Shown: positions 23,852 to 32,271, counted from the stretch's first letter. The stretch: 44,502 bases of DNA from Clostridia bacterium (GCA_017443595.1 JAFSYU010000004.1:1-44502); one strand, 5' to 3'. The notes: generated by a model from the sequence alone, not told the origin. Numbers and translations are program-made.

Positions 23852-26227
23852 TTATTCGGCGGTCTCCATATACATCTGAGATTCCGGACCGAGCTCTATA
23901 CCGACAACGGCACCGTTACAGTGATATGTTAAAGTGAGAAATCTGTCGTTATATCTCAACTCATAAGCGCCTGAGCATGCATAGCCGTCCATAGCCGTTA
24001 TCTGCTCCTGTGTGTATCCGAGGGCGTTAAGCGCTTCTGCCGGGCTCATATCAAGCGTTATGCCGAACGGCAGAGCGAAATTCGTGCCGGGATGCAGTAT
24101 CATCATCGCTTCTCTTATTTTCAGCGTATCTTTTTCGGCAAAATACAGGAAATCACAGTATTCAGTTTTATACCTTATAAACGTCCCGTCGTCTTCCTGA
24201 TTTATCTGTTCGGGCACTGACGCGAGGATCGCGTTTTTAAGACCTTTTTCTTCAACAGCCATATTCAAAAGCTCTTCCTCGGTCATGCCTTCCCACATCC
24301 GCTGCGAAAGCCAGCTTTGCAGCTCCTCTATCTGTGCGCTGTGATCGATCGATAATGCCGGATCCGGTTCCGACGGCCCTTCCGTGATCTCGACCGTGTT
24401 TTCGTTTTCCGTTGCGGGTCTGTATTCCGGTATCATACGGAGCAGGAAACCGTATTCGTAAACGTTTTCATTTTCCCAGTGCGCCGATACGGTTATTTCC
24501 ATATACTTAACTTCATCAATGCTTTCATAAAGTCCGTGAAGATATTCAGCTAAACTGTCGGTCTTCATCGTCAGAGAAGCGCCATTCACGCTTATATCAT
24601 CTATAGTCATCAAAGTGCGTATTTCGTTCTTCACGGTAAACGGCTCCGCGTATTCGATTTCAATAGGACCGTTTCCGGTTTTTATCTGCTTACCGCCGTT
24701 TTCATCATCAATATGTGCGGATATCAGCGGCGGATATTCCATCGTATCTCCGGATATAACGGATATGCGGTACGACGCTTCCTCTACTATTTGTTTTACG
24801 TCGTTGTCATTTTCCGTTTCGGCTTCCGGATCGACCGGGTAGCGTACCGGATCGATGCCGTCTACGTAATACTGTCCGCCGTCGCACTGTATGGGCTCGA
24901 CCGCAAACGGCTCCGGCCACGTTTCCTTATCGTCAGGCGACCATATATCCGTGCGCGGCGCTTCGTAAAAGCGCGCCGTTATCGTTTTATCCTCATACGA
25001 AAGCTCGCCGTATACGTATATATTGCTCATCGACATAATCGATTTGGGGCCGACGGATATTACAAGAAACTGATCATGCGTGATCAGGTCGTAAGAATAC
25101 AGATCCGCATACGTCCAACCGATTCTTAAAGTGTGACTTGTCATATAGAAGAGTGTCGGATGACCGGACGGCGTTTGTCCTGCGTACCATATTTCATTCA
25201 CAGGGAGACCGGGGGCACCGGGCCATGTGCGATCAAATACGACCTCGCCTGAATTCTCGTCAATTATGCATACGGAATAGTATATCATGCTTACTTCTGC
25301 CGGTGCTGAATCATACCAGTAAATACTGTAACCCAATGCTTTTGCCGCATCGCATTCTACTTTGTGTACGTTTGCATAATTATGTTCTAACGGCAAATCG
25401 AGCTTCAGCGCGTCGCCGTTATCCGTGAAATCGATATCAAACTTGACAACGTCGTCAAATTTACCGCTTGCTTCATTTTTTTGAACGTAGAAATCAACGT
25501 AATAGACCTTTGCGTCGGATCTGCTCGGATCGTCCCAGGTAAGTTCAGCGGTGATCTCGTACCAGCTGTATGCCGAATTTTCAATAAAATCAAACAATTC
25601 GTCTATATGCGTGGTTTTGAACTCTCCGTCAAACGACATTACGCCGTCAAAAACTATATTTGCCATCAATACCGTAAAGTCTTTGTCTTTGACGTTGTTT
25701 ACGAGCTGCAGTTTTCCGCTGTACGTAAGCGTCGGAGCCTGATAATCTATTACCGCCATACCCGTAAGCGGATATATAAAGGGAGAAAACACGTTATCGC
25801 CGGACTTTACGTATACGTATTGACCGATAAAAGAGTCGTATTTCGGGTCGTATTCAACGGGATCGACAACGACGTCCGCCACAGATTCGGCGTAAGCGTT
25901 ATTGTCGTCCGACGTCTCGCCGTAGGCGGCGTTGTTATTGTCCTGAGAATAGGAGCCTCCGTGTTCCGCTATCCTTTGCGCTCCCAGGTGTTCAAGATAT
26001 TTCAGCGTACCGAAAGTACCCGCGCCGACAAGCACCATGGCGACTGCCGCGGCAACGAGCTGTCTGCCCGGAAAGCCGTAGCTTCTTTTCTCTTTTCCCC
26101 TCTCCTTTTCGCCTTCAACGTTCTTTGAATCTCTTACCGCGCCGGAATAGTTTATGCCTTTTTCTATTTTGTTTGCTTTTTCGGATAATACGTTTTCTAT
26201 ATCGCTGTAATCTTTGTTTTTTCGCAT
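23852..26227 (-). CDS. Large single-pass membrane protein paired with an ECF sigma factor, candidate anti-sigma/sensor
   Basis: This 791-residue protein has a cytoplasmic tail of about 53 residues (DYSDIENVLSEKANKIEKGI), one membrane helix (about 54-77) and a large extracellular part. After the membrane comes 'LEHLGAQRIAEHGG', almost the same as 'FERIGAQNIASPNT' in the paralogue ending at 28420. The outside has related beta-rich units at about 136-249 and 489-599 and an Asp/Glu-rich C-terminal domain (about 620-791) found only here. It directly follows an ECF sigma gene, so an anti-sigma role is likely, but no zinc-binding anti-sigma motif is visible and the tail is unusually short. The start at 26227 follows GAGGGAAAAAGCG; a GTG at 26242 touching the sigma stop codon is an alternative. 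Confidence 0.65.
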   Translation of the reverse strand: MRKNKDYSDIENVLSEKANKIEKGINYSGAVRDSKNVEGEKERGKEKRSYGFPGRQLVAAAVAMVLVGAGTFGTLKYLEHLGAQRIAEHGGSYSQDNNNAAYGETSDDNNAYAESVADVVVDPVEYDPKYDSFIGQYVYVKSGDNVFSPFIYPLTGMAVIDYQAPTLTYSGKLQLVNNVKDKDFTVLMANIVFDGVMSFDGEFKTTHIDELFDFIENSAYSWYEITAELTWDDPSRSDAKVYYVDFYVQKNEASGKFDDVVKFDIDFTDNGDALKLDLPLEHNYANVHKVECDAAKALGYSIYWYDSAPAEVSMIYYSVCIIDENSGEVVFDRTWPGAPGLPVNEIWYAGQTPSGHPTLFYMTSHTLRIGWTYADLYSYDLITHDQFLVISVGPKSIMSMSNIYVYGELSYEDKTITARFYEAPRTDIWSPDDKETWPEPFAVEPIQCDGGQYYVDGIDPVRYPVDPEAETENDNDVKQIVEEASYRISVISGDTMEYPPLISAHIDDENGGKQIKTGNGPIEIEYAEPFTVKNEIRTLMTIDDISVNGASLTMKTDSLAEYLHGLYESIDEVKYMEITVSAHWENENVYEYGFLLRMIPEYRPATENENTVEITEGPSEPDPALSIDHSAQIEELQSWLSQRMWEGMTEEELLNMAVEEKGLKNAILASVPEQINQEDDGTFIRYKTEYCDFLYFAEKDTLKIREAMMILHPGTNFALPFGITLDMSPAEALNALGYTQEQITAMDGYACSGAYELRYNDRFLTLTYHCNGAVVGIELGPESQMYMETAE

Positions 26228-26238
26228 CGCTTTTTCCC

Positions 26239-26760
26239 TCACATTATACCGGGCAGCTTTCTGAATTTGTCAAGCGCCCTGTAATATTTTGTTTTTACCG
26301 TAGATAACGGCAAACCAAGCATTTCCGCGGTCTTTGCCAGGTCGTAGCCGTAGAAGAACCGCAGTATGATTATCTGACGGCTCTTGTTATCAAGACGTGC
26401 GCTTGAAAGCAGGTCGAAAAATTCTATACTTGCTGTGTCCGGGCCGTACGCAAACGAATCCTCAATATCGGACAGGCTCACAAATTCGCTGCCGTGGCGT
26501 TTTTGTTTTTTCGCCTCGTTATACGTTATCTGTAAGAGCCAGCCGTCAAATTTGTTTACGTCCCGCAGACTGTCAAGCTTTTCCCACGCGTGAGCTACTG
26601 CCGACGCTACGGCGTCGGCCGCGTCCTCGGTATTGCGCACTACCGAAAGCGCCGCGATATAAAGCTTTTTTTCGTTTGCCGTGACAGCGGCGGCAAATTC
26701 ATCTTTTGTCATAGTTTTTTCATCCGCGGCTTCGGACGCCGCATACACATCCTTCGTCAT
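26239..26760 (-). CDS. ECF-type RNA polymerase sigma factor (cassette 1)
   Basis: This 173-residue sigma-70 family protein has region 2 ('LYIAALSVVRNTEDAADAV', 'KFDGWLLQITYNEAKK') and region 4 ('RQIIILRFFYGYDLAKTAEMLGLPLSTVKTKYYRALDKF') joined by a short acidic linker, with no region 1 or 3. It is clearly paralogous to the sigma factor ending at 30858 ('VVRNTEDAkDAV', 'YNEAK', 'PLSTVKTKYYRAL'). The ribosome site is GAAAGGGACG. The downstream membrane protein starts 12 bases after its stop codon, so the two are co-expressed. It probably directs transcription from its own TGAAAC-type promoter. Confidence 0.88.
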   Translation of the reverse strand: MTKDVYAASEAADEKTMTKDEFAAAVTANEKKLYIAALSVVRNTEDAADAVASAVAHAWEKLDSLRDVNKFDGWLLQITYNEAKKQKRHGSEFVSLSDIEDSFAYGPDTASIEFFDLLSSARLDNKSRQIIILRFFYGYDLAKTAEMLGLPLSTVKTKYYRALDKFRKLPGIM

Positions 26761-26793
26761 TTTTCGTCCCTTTCAAAGCCTTTCATACATTAA

Positions 26794-26862
26794 GATTCAT
26801 AAGGCTGTGAAAAAGTTTCAAAAATCTGATTCAATTATACTTCCGCTGCATAAAATTGTCAA
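26794..26862 (-). promoter_or_regulatory. Tandem promoters of sigma cassette 1: sigma-A and putative ECF autoregulatory site
   Basis: The distal promoter is consensus on the minus strand: TTGACA (26862-26857), 17 bases, TATAAT (26839-26834). The proximal element TGAAAC (26820-26815) followed by TTTTT, 18 bases and ATC (26796-26794) is of the SigW/SigM type and shares TGAAACTTTTT with the region upstream of the paralogous sigma gene (31356-31382). The sigma-A promoter is firm, the ECF one inference. Confidence 0.65.
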
Positions 26863-26943
26863 TACCGCAAATCTTACAAACCTTGCCGTTTGATCCGGCA
26901 ATAATTAACTAATGAAAGATTTGTGAATTTAACGAAAAAATAA

Positions 26944-26972
26944 TTGACAAGCATAGATCCGTTTGATATAAT
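26944..26972 (+). promoter_or_regulatory. Consensus sigma-A promoter of trxB
   Basis: TTGACA (26944-26949) and TATAAT (26967-26972) are separated by 17 bases, an exact consensus match, about 43 bases before the expected leader end at the trxB start codon. Confidence 0.88.
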
Positions 26973-27022
26973 GATTTAAACCCAAAGCGCAAAACAAAAA
27001 ACGATATAATTACGGAGATCTT

Positions 27023-27934
27023 ATGGAAAAACTTTTTGACGTTGTAATAATAGGCGCCGGCACCGCCGGCATGACGGCGGCGATATATGCGAGACGCGCG
27101 TCAAAGACCGTGCTTCTGATAGAAGCCAAAAGCTACGGCGGACAGATAATAAATACACCGCATATAGACAACTACCCCGCCAATCCCGGCATATCCGGAT
27201 ACGATTTTGCAACCGCGATATTTGAGCAGGTCAAGGCTTCCGGCGCGGAGATAGTATTTGACAAGGCGGTAAATATAATTGACGGCAAAATAAAAAAAGT
27301 ATTGACCGAAAACGGAGAATATGAAGGCAAAGCGGTAATTATCGCCACCGGCTCCGAGAACAGAAAGTTAGGCGTTGAGGGCGAGGATATGCTCGTAGGC
27401 CGCGGCGTATCTTACTGCGCCACGTGTGACGGAGCGTTTTTCCGCGGCAAAAAGGTCGCCGTCGTAGGCGGCGGCAACACCGCGCTTGAGGACGCTTTGT
27501 ACCTGTCCGATATTGCGGAAACCGTTTATCTCATCCACCGCCGCGACGGTTTCAGAGGCGACGAGGCGACGGTAGAAAACCTTAAAAACAGAAAAAACGT
27601 CGTATTTGTTTTAAACAGCCGCGTTACCAAACTGACGGCGGAAAAACGCCTTAAAAGCATTGAGGTGACGGACAATGACGGAAACGTAACGGAAATTGAG
27701 GTAAACGGTCTGTTCGTCGCCGTGGGCAGGATACCGGAAAATCAGAATTTCAGCTCGGTAATAGAGCTTGATCCTGCGGGTTACGCCGTATCCGGCGAGG
27801 ACTGCAAAACAAAAACTCCCGGTATTTTCGTCGCCGGAGACAACCGCGCAAAGGAGCTGCGCCAGCTTGTAACGGCTGCCGCGGACGGCGCGGCGGCGGC
27901 GACGGAAGCAGTAAAATATTTAAATACAATATAA
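27023..27934 (+). CDS. trxB: Thioredoxin reductase
   Basis: This is a 303-residue flavoenzyme that reduces thioredoxin with NADPH. The FAD-binding glycine motif is 'IIGAGTAGMTAAIYA' (residues about 9-23), the redox-active pair is CATC near residue 132-135, the NAD(P) motif is 'AVVGGGNTALEDALYL' (about 147-162), and the C-terminal FAD motif is 'GIFVAGDNRAKELRQLVTA'. The 'HRRDGFRGDE' segment after the second Rossmann strand contains the HRR residues usual for NADPH-dependent TrxB. A GGAG site lies six bases upstream of the start. It is followed after 14 bases by a small winged-helix gene. No thioredoxin gene is in the window. Confidence 0.93.
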   Translation: MEKLFDVVIIGAGTAGMTAAIYARRASKTVLLIEAKSYGGQIINTPHIDNYPANPGISGYDFATAIFEQVKASGAEIVFDKAVNIIDGKIKKVLTENGEYEGKAVIIATGSENRKLGVEGEDMLVGRGVSYCATCDGAFFRGKKVAVVGGGNTALEDALYLSDIAETVYLIHRRDGFRGDEATVENLKNRKNVVFVLNSRVTKLTAEKRLKSIEVTDNDGNVTEIEVNGLFVAVGRIPENQNFSSVIELDPAGYAVSGEDCKTKTPGIFVAGDNRAKELRQLVTAAADGAAAATEAVKYLNTI

Positions 27935-27948
27935 GAAAGGTATCGCAA

Positions 27949-28140
27949 ATGGAGATCAGGGAAATGATCCTTCAGACAATGAGAGCCGCCGGAAAACCGC
28001 TCAGCGCAGCGGATATTGCAAAAGTGACCGGCCTTGACAAAAAGGTAGTAACTCAGGCGCTTGCTCTTCTGAAAAAGGACGGAGACATCGTTTCCCCTCT
28101 CCGGTGCAAGTGGGAGCCTACTGAAAAAACCTCGCAATAG
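27949..28140 (+). CDS. Small winged-helix DNA-binding protein
   Basis: This 63-residue protein is almost entirely one winged helix: 'MEIREMILQTMRAAGKPLS' helix 1, 'AADIAKVTGLDKKVVTQALALLKKDG' as the helix-turn-helix, and 'DIVSPLRCKWEPT' as the wing. Such proteins appear near trxB in Clostridia; it may regulate the pair or bind elsewhere. The single Cys in the wing could be redox-sensitive, but that is speculation. The ribosome site is AAGAAAGGT. Its stop codon lies in the loop of the terminator hairpin. Confidence 0.7.
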   Translation: MEIREMILQTMRAAGKPLSAADIAKVTGLDKKVVTQALALLKKDGDIVSPLRCKWEPTEKTSQ

Positions 28141-28151
28141 CGAGGTTTTTT
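28124..28151 (+). terminator. Terminator of trxB operon, overlapping the end of the last gene
   Basis: The perfect stem aaaaaacctcg/cgaggtttttt has a 6-base loop that contains the TAG stop codon (28138-28140) of the winged-helix gene. The last codons therefore form the left arm. Confidence 0.9.
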
Positions 28152-28392
28152 CAATGAAGACGCCCGCCCTCGGGGACCCCGAAACGAGCTTGCCGAGTTT
28201 TGGGGAATGGGCCGAGGGGCTAATGAAGGAATGAAGACGCTTCGCTAATGAAGGAATGAAGCCGCTCACTTCGTTCGCTGATCAGGAAACGGGGGCGGCT
28301 TCGCTTCATTAGGGCGCAAGCCCGTCTTCATTAGGAGCGGAAGCGCCGTCTTCATTAGTCGGCAAAGCCGACGTCTTCATTTTCCTCACCTA
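28152..28392. repeat. Array of small different palindromes separated by ATGAAGAC/GTCTTCATTAG motifs
   Basis: The right half (about 28307-28381) has three consecutive units: ggcgcaagccc, gagcggaagcgcc and tcggcaaagccgac, each a different small hairpin followed by GTCTTCATT (with AG in two of them). The left half (28153-28300) holds inverted forms (aatgaagacg, ctaatgaaggaatgaag) around an 'acgcttcg' and other hairpins. Bases 28152-28419 hold no gene. It is built like the TGAAATC-linked array at 44355-44430. Confidence 0.7.
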
Positions 28393-28419
28393 TCAGGGCA
28401 AACTTCACTTAACAGTATG

Positions 28420-30858
28420 TCACTTCACCGCCACGTCAAACGGGTATTCCCATCCCGTTGATTCGTATCTGCCGTCCGGTGTATCGTATTGACCTTCTAT
28501 CAACCGTCCTTTGACTTCGCACGTTACTATTACTCGGTACGTGCCGAGCCCGGCGTGCTTGAAGAAACTGTTTATCTCGTCGCGTGAAACGTTCCAATAC
28601 TCTTCGCCTTTATCGATCCGAAACGATAAGCTCGTGCCGTTTCCGGCTTCCTTGTATCCGATCTTTATCGCGGCGCTGCCGTCAAACTCAATTTTCGGCA
28701 TGGTTTCAGCCCATTCGGCGCCCGCGCCGTCGCCTTCGATCCAGCTGCCTGTCTTGTCGTCATATTGCGTCGTCCACAGACCGTATGCGTCCGGATATAT
28801 AGTCTGATCTCCGCATTTTACCGTCAGATAAACGGGATATTTTCCGTTTGTCATATCCGGCTCTATCGGCTCCGCGGGTGTCGTAACGATAACGTCAAAC
28901 GGATAATCGTACGTTGAATTTATAAAATTTCCGTATTCGTCGTGCGTTTCGCGTTTGATGCGTATGACTATTCTGTATTCGCCTTCGACCGCGTCTTTCA
29001 GATAGTCGTTTACTTCCTCAAGCGTCCAGCTTTTTTTGTCGCTGAAAGCGATCCAATAACTTACGTTTGCAATATTTCTTTCATCATAATCGACCTTCAG
29101 ACCGTCGTTGACGTAAGTTATATACGAAACTTTATTTGACATATACGCATTGTCTTCGTCAACGCCTCCGCCGTAAGCGGCGTACGCGTCGGGGATTATC
29201 GTTTTTGCGCCGCAGGTCACTTTCACCGTAAGGTCCGGGGTCTCCGGATCGTTGAGATCCGGCCCCGTCGTTTCCTCAGGTCCGGTCGTTTCTTCCTTTA
29301 TCAGCACTTCAACGTCAAACGGGAAGTTGTAAACGACCTCGTCGAACGGATCTGTGAATGCAACAGTTATAACAAAGCGATAAACGCCGGTGCCTGCACC
29401 TTTAAGATAATCGTTAATAAAATCAATGGAGATGTGATGCTCTTCCTCGCTGCCAAAGAGCCAGAACGACATAATTACATCAAAGTATCTGTTATCTATG
29501 CGCAGATCGCTTCCGTCGTAATGCAGTAAGACAACGTCTTCATCACCTTTTAATTCTCCCTCATAAACGTCCAGATATATAGCCTCGTTTGCGTCAAAGA
29601 CTTTTAAATAATAAGGATATATTTTACCGTATTCATCCGGCTGTGTATTTTCTTCCGTTTCAGTATCCGTTTCCGTTTCTGTCACAGTCTCGGTTTCGGC
29701 ATTAGTTTCCGTCGTTTCTTTTTTCGGTATATATACGTCAAACGGGCATTCCCACGCGCTTGACTCGAATTTGCCGTCTATCTCGCGTCCGGTTACTGTA
29801 AAAGACGCGATAACGCGGTATACGCCATGCTCGGCTTCGCTGAAAAATCCGCTCAGATCGCCGTCGCCGGAATACACGGGTTTTTCGTTTTGTTTGATGC
29901 TGTAATGCACCTCCGACGCGTTTTCATAGCCAATCTCCAACGACACTCCGTCAAACGCTATTTCCGGCACATCCTTCACCGTCTCGGCACCGGCGCCGTC
30001 GGCGTCTATCCACGCTCCGTCACCGTCCGAATATTTTTCCGACCACAGAAAGTATGCGTTCGGGTATATCGTGTCGCCGCCGCTTTTCACGGTCATAAAG
30101 ATCGGGCCCTGGGGTTCTGTCGTTTCGGAGTAGGTTTCAGAATCGTCAATGTAATAAAAATCAAACGGGTATTCGTAACATCCCTTTCTGGTCACGCCGT
30201 CCGATAGGGTCTCAAATTCTGCAACGGCGATGAGTCTGTAAATCTTTCCGCGGGCATAATACGAAAGCACACTTTGTATCTCGTCCATATCAAAAAGTCC
30301 TTCTTCGCCCGCCAGGCGGCATTTTACCGTTGCTTCCATACCGTCTTCCGGCGTATAATACCATTGAAAGTCTAAAACGGCGGATTCAAACACGGTAACG
30401 TTATCCAGGTCTTTGTACTCGCTGTGATGCCCGCTCGCATACGTGATTCGTTCCGTCTCACCGTCGTTTTCGCTTTCCCATTTCATATACGACTGCAGAT
30501 ATCTGTCACGCCCGCCGCAACTTATTCTTAAATGCACGGGATAATATCCTTTGTTCTCCTCTGTCTGTTCTGCCGTCGTTTCAGTGCTTTCATATTCCGA
30601 CGTCGTATTTGGCGAAGCGATGTTCTGCGCACCTATCCTTTCAAACAGTTTAAGTCCGATGAACGTGCCGCCGCAGACGAGCACGGCAACGAGCACGAGC
30701 CCCGCCGCGTAGACCGCCGGTTTTTTGAAAAAGCTTTCTTTCTTTTCTTTTTCTTTGTATTCGATATTTATAAATCCCGGGTCTTTTATATCGTCCTTTA
30801 CGCCTTTATAGCGTTTTTGCAGTATTTCTTCTATTTCATTGTAATTGCCGTTTTTCAT
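28420..30858 (-). CDS. Large single-pass membrane protein with five extracellular repeats, paired with an ECF sigma factor
   Basis: This 812-residue protein has a cytoplasmic tail of about 47 residues (YNEIEEILQKRYKGVKDDI), one membrane helix (about 48-72), the juxtamembrane 'FERIGAQNIASP', then five related beta-rich units at about 106-240, 251-380, 414-516, 543-658 and 674-812. Units open like 'YPVYLTVKCGDQTIYPDAYG' and close like 'GTYRVIVTCEV...YPFDVAV'. A Thr/Glu linker separates units 2 and 3, and another lies before unit 4. Its start shares one base with the sigma stop codon (TAATG). An anti-sigma or stress-sensor role is inference; the family is not one I recognise. Units 2 and 5 are the most alike, suggesting recent internal duplication. 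Confidence 0.65.
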   Translation of the reverse strand: MKNGNYNEIEEILQKRYKGVKDDIKDPGFINIEYKEKEKKESFFKKPAVYAAGLVLVAVLVCGGTFIGLKLFERIGAQNIASPNTTSEYESTETTAEQTEENKGYYPVHLRISCGGRDRYLQSYMKWESENDGETERITYASGHHSEYKDLDNVTVFESAVLDFQWYYTPEDGMEATVKCRLAGEEGLFDMDEIQSVLSYYARGKIYRLIAVAEFETLSDGVTRKGCYEYPFDFYYIDDSETYSETTEPQGPIFMTVKSGGDTIYPNAYFLWSEKYSDGDGAWIDADGAGAETVKDVPEIAFDGVSLEIGYENASEVHYSIKQNEKPVYSGDGDLSGFFSEAEHGVYRVIASFTVTGREIDGKFESSAWECPFDVYIPKKETTETNAETETVTETETDTETEENTQPDEYGKIYPYYLKVFDANEAIYLDVYEGELKGDEDVVLLHYDGSDLRIDNRYFDVIMSFWLFGSEEEHHISIDFINDYLKGAGTGVYRFVITVAFTDPFDEVVYNFPFDVEVLIKEETTGPEETTGPDLNDPETPDLTVKVTCGAKTIIPDAYAAYGGGVDEDNAYMSNKVSYITYVNDGLKVDYDERNIANVSYWIAFSDKKSWTLEEVNDYLKDAVEGEYRIVIRIKRETHDEYGNFINSTYDYPFDVIVTTPAEPIEPDMTNGKYPVYLTVKCGDQTIYPDAYGLWTTQYDDKTGSWIEGDGAGAEWAETMPKIEFDGSAAIKIGYKEAGNGTSLSFRIDKGEEYWNVSRDEINSFFKHAGLGTYRVIVTCEVKGRLIEGQYDTPDGRYESTGWEYPFDVAVK

Positions 30859-31331
30859 TATCTTAAACCCTCCGTCCGGGACAGTTTTTCAAGCGCCCTG
30901 TAATACTTCGTTTTGACGGTGGAGAGCGGTATTTCCATATCAGCCGCCGTCTGCTCGAGCGTGTAATCATAAACGAAGCGCATTACTAATATCTGATGCG
31001 TCGTTTTATCAAAGCCGCAGCGGGAAATGACGTCAAAAAACTCCACGTTTCCCATATCCGCGCCGTATGAAAACGCTTCGGATAATTCGTTTATATCCGC
31101 GTAAGCGCGGTTCTTTTTGTAAATATCCTTAGCCTCGTTATATACGGCTTTGAGCAGCCACGCGTCAAACTTTGTAACGTCTTTAAGTTTGGCAAGATTC
31201 ATCCACGCTGACGCGACGGCTTCGGAGACGGCGTCCTTCGCGTCCTCCGTGTTGCGCACCACGGAAAACGCCGCGGCAAAAAGTTCTTTTCTTCTTGCCT
31301 GAACGCGCTCGGAAAACTCATTTTTGTCCAC
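30858..31331 (-). CDS. ECF-type RNA polymerase sigma factor (cassette 2)
   Basis: This 157-residue sigma factor has region 2 ('LFAAAFSVVRNTEDAKDAV', 'KFDAWLLKAVYNEAKDI') and region 4 ('HQILVMRFVYDYTLEQTAADMEIPLSTVKTKYYRALEKL'). It begins with GTG at 31331, six bases after AGGAGG. It is the close paralogue of the sigma factor at 26239-26760, with the same gene order and a membrane partner of the same design. Translation is coupled to that partner by a one-base overlap. Confidence 0.88.
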   Translation of the reverse strand: MDKNEFSERVQARRKELFAAAFSVVRNTEDAKDAVSEAVASAWMNLAKLKDVTKFDAWLLKAVYNEAKDIYKKNRAYADINELSEAFSYGADMGNVEFFDVISRCGFDKTTHQILVMRFVYDYTLEQTAADMEIPLSTVKTKYYRALEKLSRTEGLR

Positions 31332-31355
31332 GTCCCCACCTCCTTTGACATATAT

Positions 31356-31382
31356 GACTGAAAAAACGGCAAAAAAGTTTCA
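31356..31382 (-). promoter_or_regulatory. Putative ECF autoregulatory promoter of sigma cassette 2
   Basis: On the minus strand TGAAAC (31382-31377) is followed by T-rich spacer of 18 bases and GTC (31358-31356). The -35 part TGAAACTTTTT is identical to that of cassette 1 and the spacing to the TC step is the same. No clear sigma-A promoter is visible here. Confidence 0.5.
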
Positions 31383-31499
31383 GCTGTTTTTATTTTATCT
31401 CATTTTTTTCGCACTTTCAATATCCATATGTAAATAAAACGCTGTTATAAGTATGATATACGCCGGCGACGGCGGTCTAATAAATTAACAGCCGTATCC

Positions 31500-31528
31500 T
31501 TGAAATTTAAAGAAAAAAAGTATATAAT
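31500..31528 (+). promoter_or_regulatory. Promoter of the ABC-2 transporter operon
   Basis: TTGAAA (31500-31505) and TATAAT (31523-31528) are separated by 17 bases, 35 bases before the ATPase start codon. Confidence 0.75.
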
Positions 31529-31563
31529 ATTCCGGACAAATAAACGTAAAAGGCGGGAATAAA

Positions 31564-32271
31564 ATGCTTAAAATAGAGAATTTAACAAAAACTTACGGTG
31601 ATAAAAAAGCGGTGGACGGGCTTACGCTCAACATAGCGCCGGGTGAGATATACGGATTTATAGGTCATAACGGCGCGGGTAAGACGACTACGCTGAAAGC
31701 CGCCGCCGGAATACTGCAATTCGAGCAGGGAGAGATATACGTCTGCGGAAATTCCATAAAGACGGCTCCTTTGGAATGCAAAAAGCATCTGGCTTATATA
31801 CCGGACAATCCGGATCTGTACGATTTTATGACCGGTATAAAATACCTGAATTTCTTTGCGGATATTTTCGGCGTTGACGCCGAACAAAGAAAAAATAGGA
31901 TACATGAGCTTGCGTCCGCGTTTGAGATAGAAGCGGATCTTGCAAAACCGATCTCCGCTTATTCCCACGGCATGAAGCAGAAGCTTGCGATTATCTCCGC
32001 GTGGCTGCATACGCCGGACCTTATAATAATGGACGAGCCGTTCGTCGGGCTTGACCCGAAGGCTTCTCATCTGTTAAAAGAAATGATGCACGGCGTTTGC
32101 GACAGAGGCGGCGCGATATTCTTCTCCACTCACGTGCTTGAAGTTGCGGAAAAGCTCTGCGACAAGGTAGCGATAATCAAGCAGGGCAAACTGATCCGCT
32201 CCGGCACTATGGATGAAGTGCGCGGCGACGAATCTCTTGAAGAAGTATTCTTGGATCTGGAGGCTGACTGA
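31564..32271 (+). CDS. ABC transporter ATP-binding protein
   Basis: This 235-residue ATPase drives the membrane protein encoded next. Walker A is 'GHNGAGKTTT' (residues 34-43), the signature is the variant 'YSHGMKQKL' (about 133-141), Walker B is 'LIIMDEPFVGLDP' and the switch histidine is in 'FFSTHVLEVAEKL'. The sequence falls in the group of ABC-2/EcsA-like ATPases. It overlaps the permease gene by one base (TGATG). The substrate is unknown. The ribosome site is AAGGCGGG. Confidence 0.9.
   Translation: MLKIENLTKTYGDKKAVDGLTLNIAPGEIYGFIGHNGAGKTTTLKAAAGILQFEQGEIYVCGNSIKTAPLECKKHLAYIPDNPDLYDFMTGIKYLNFFADIFGVDAEQRKNRIHELASAFEIEADLAKPISAYSHGMKQKLAIISAWLHTPDLIIMDEPFVGLDPKASHLLKEMMHGVCDRGGAIFFSTHVLEVAEKLCDKVAIIKQGKLIRSGTMDEVRGDESLEEVFLDLEAD

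Noticed and set aside
28190..28392. Possible CRISPR array
   Set aside because: The conserved linkers are only 9-11 bases, unit lengths differ, the parts between them are palindromes rather than unique spacers, and no cas gene is near.
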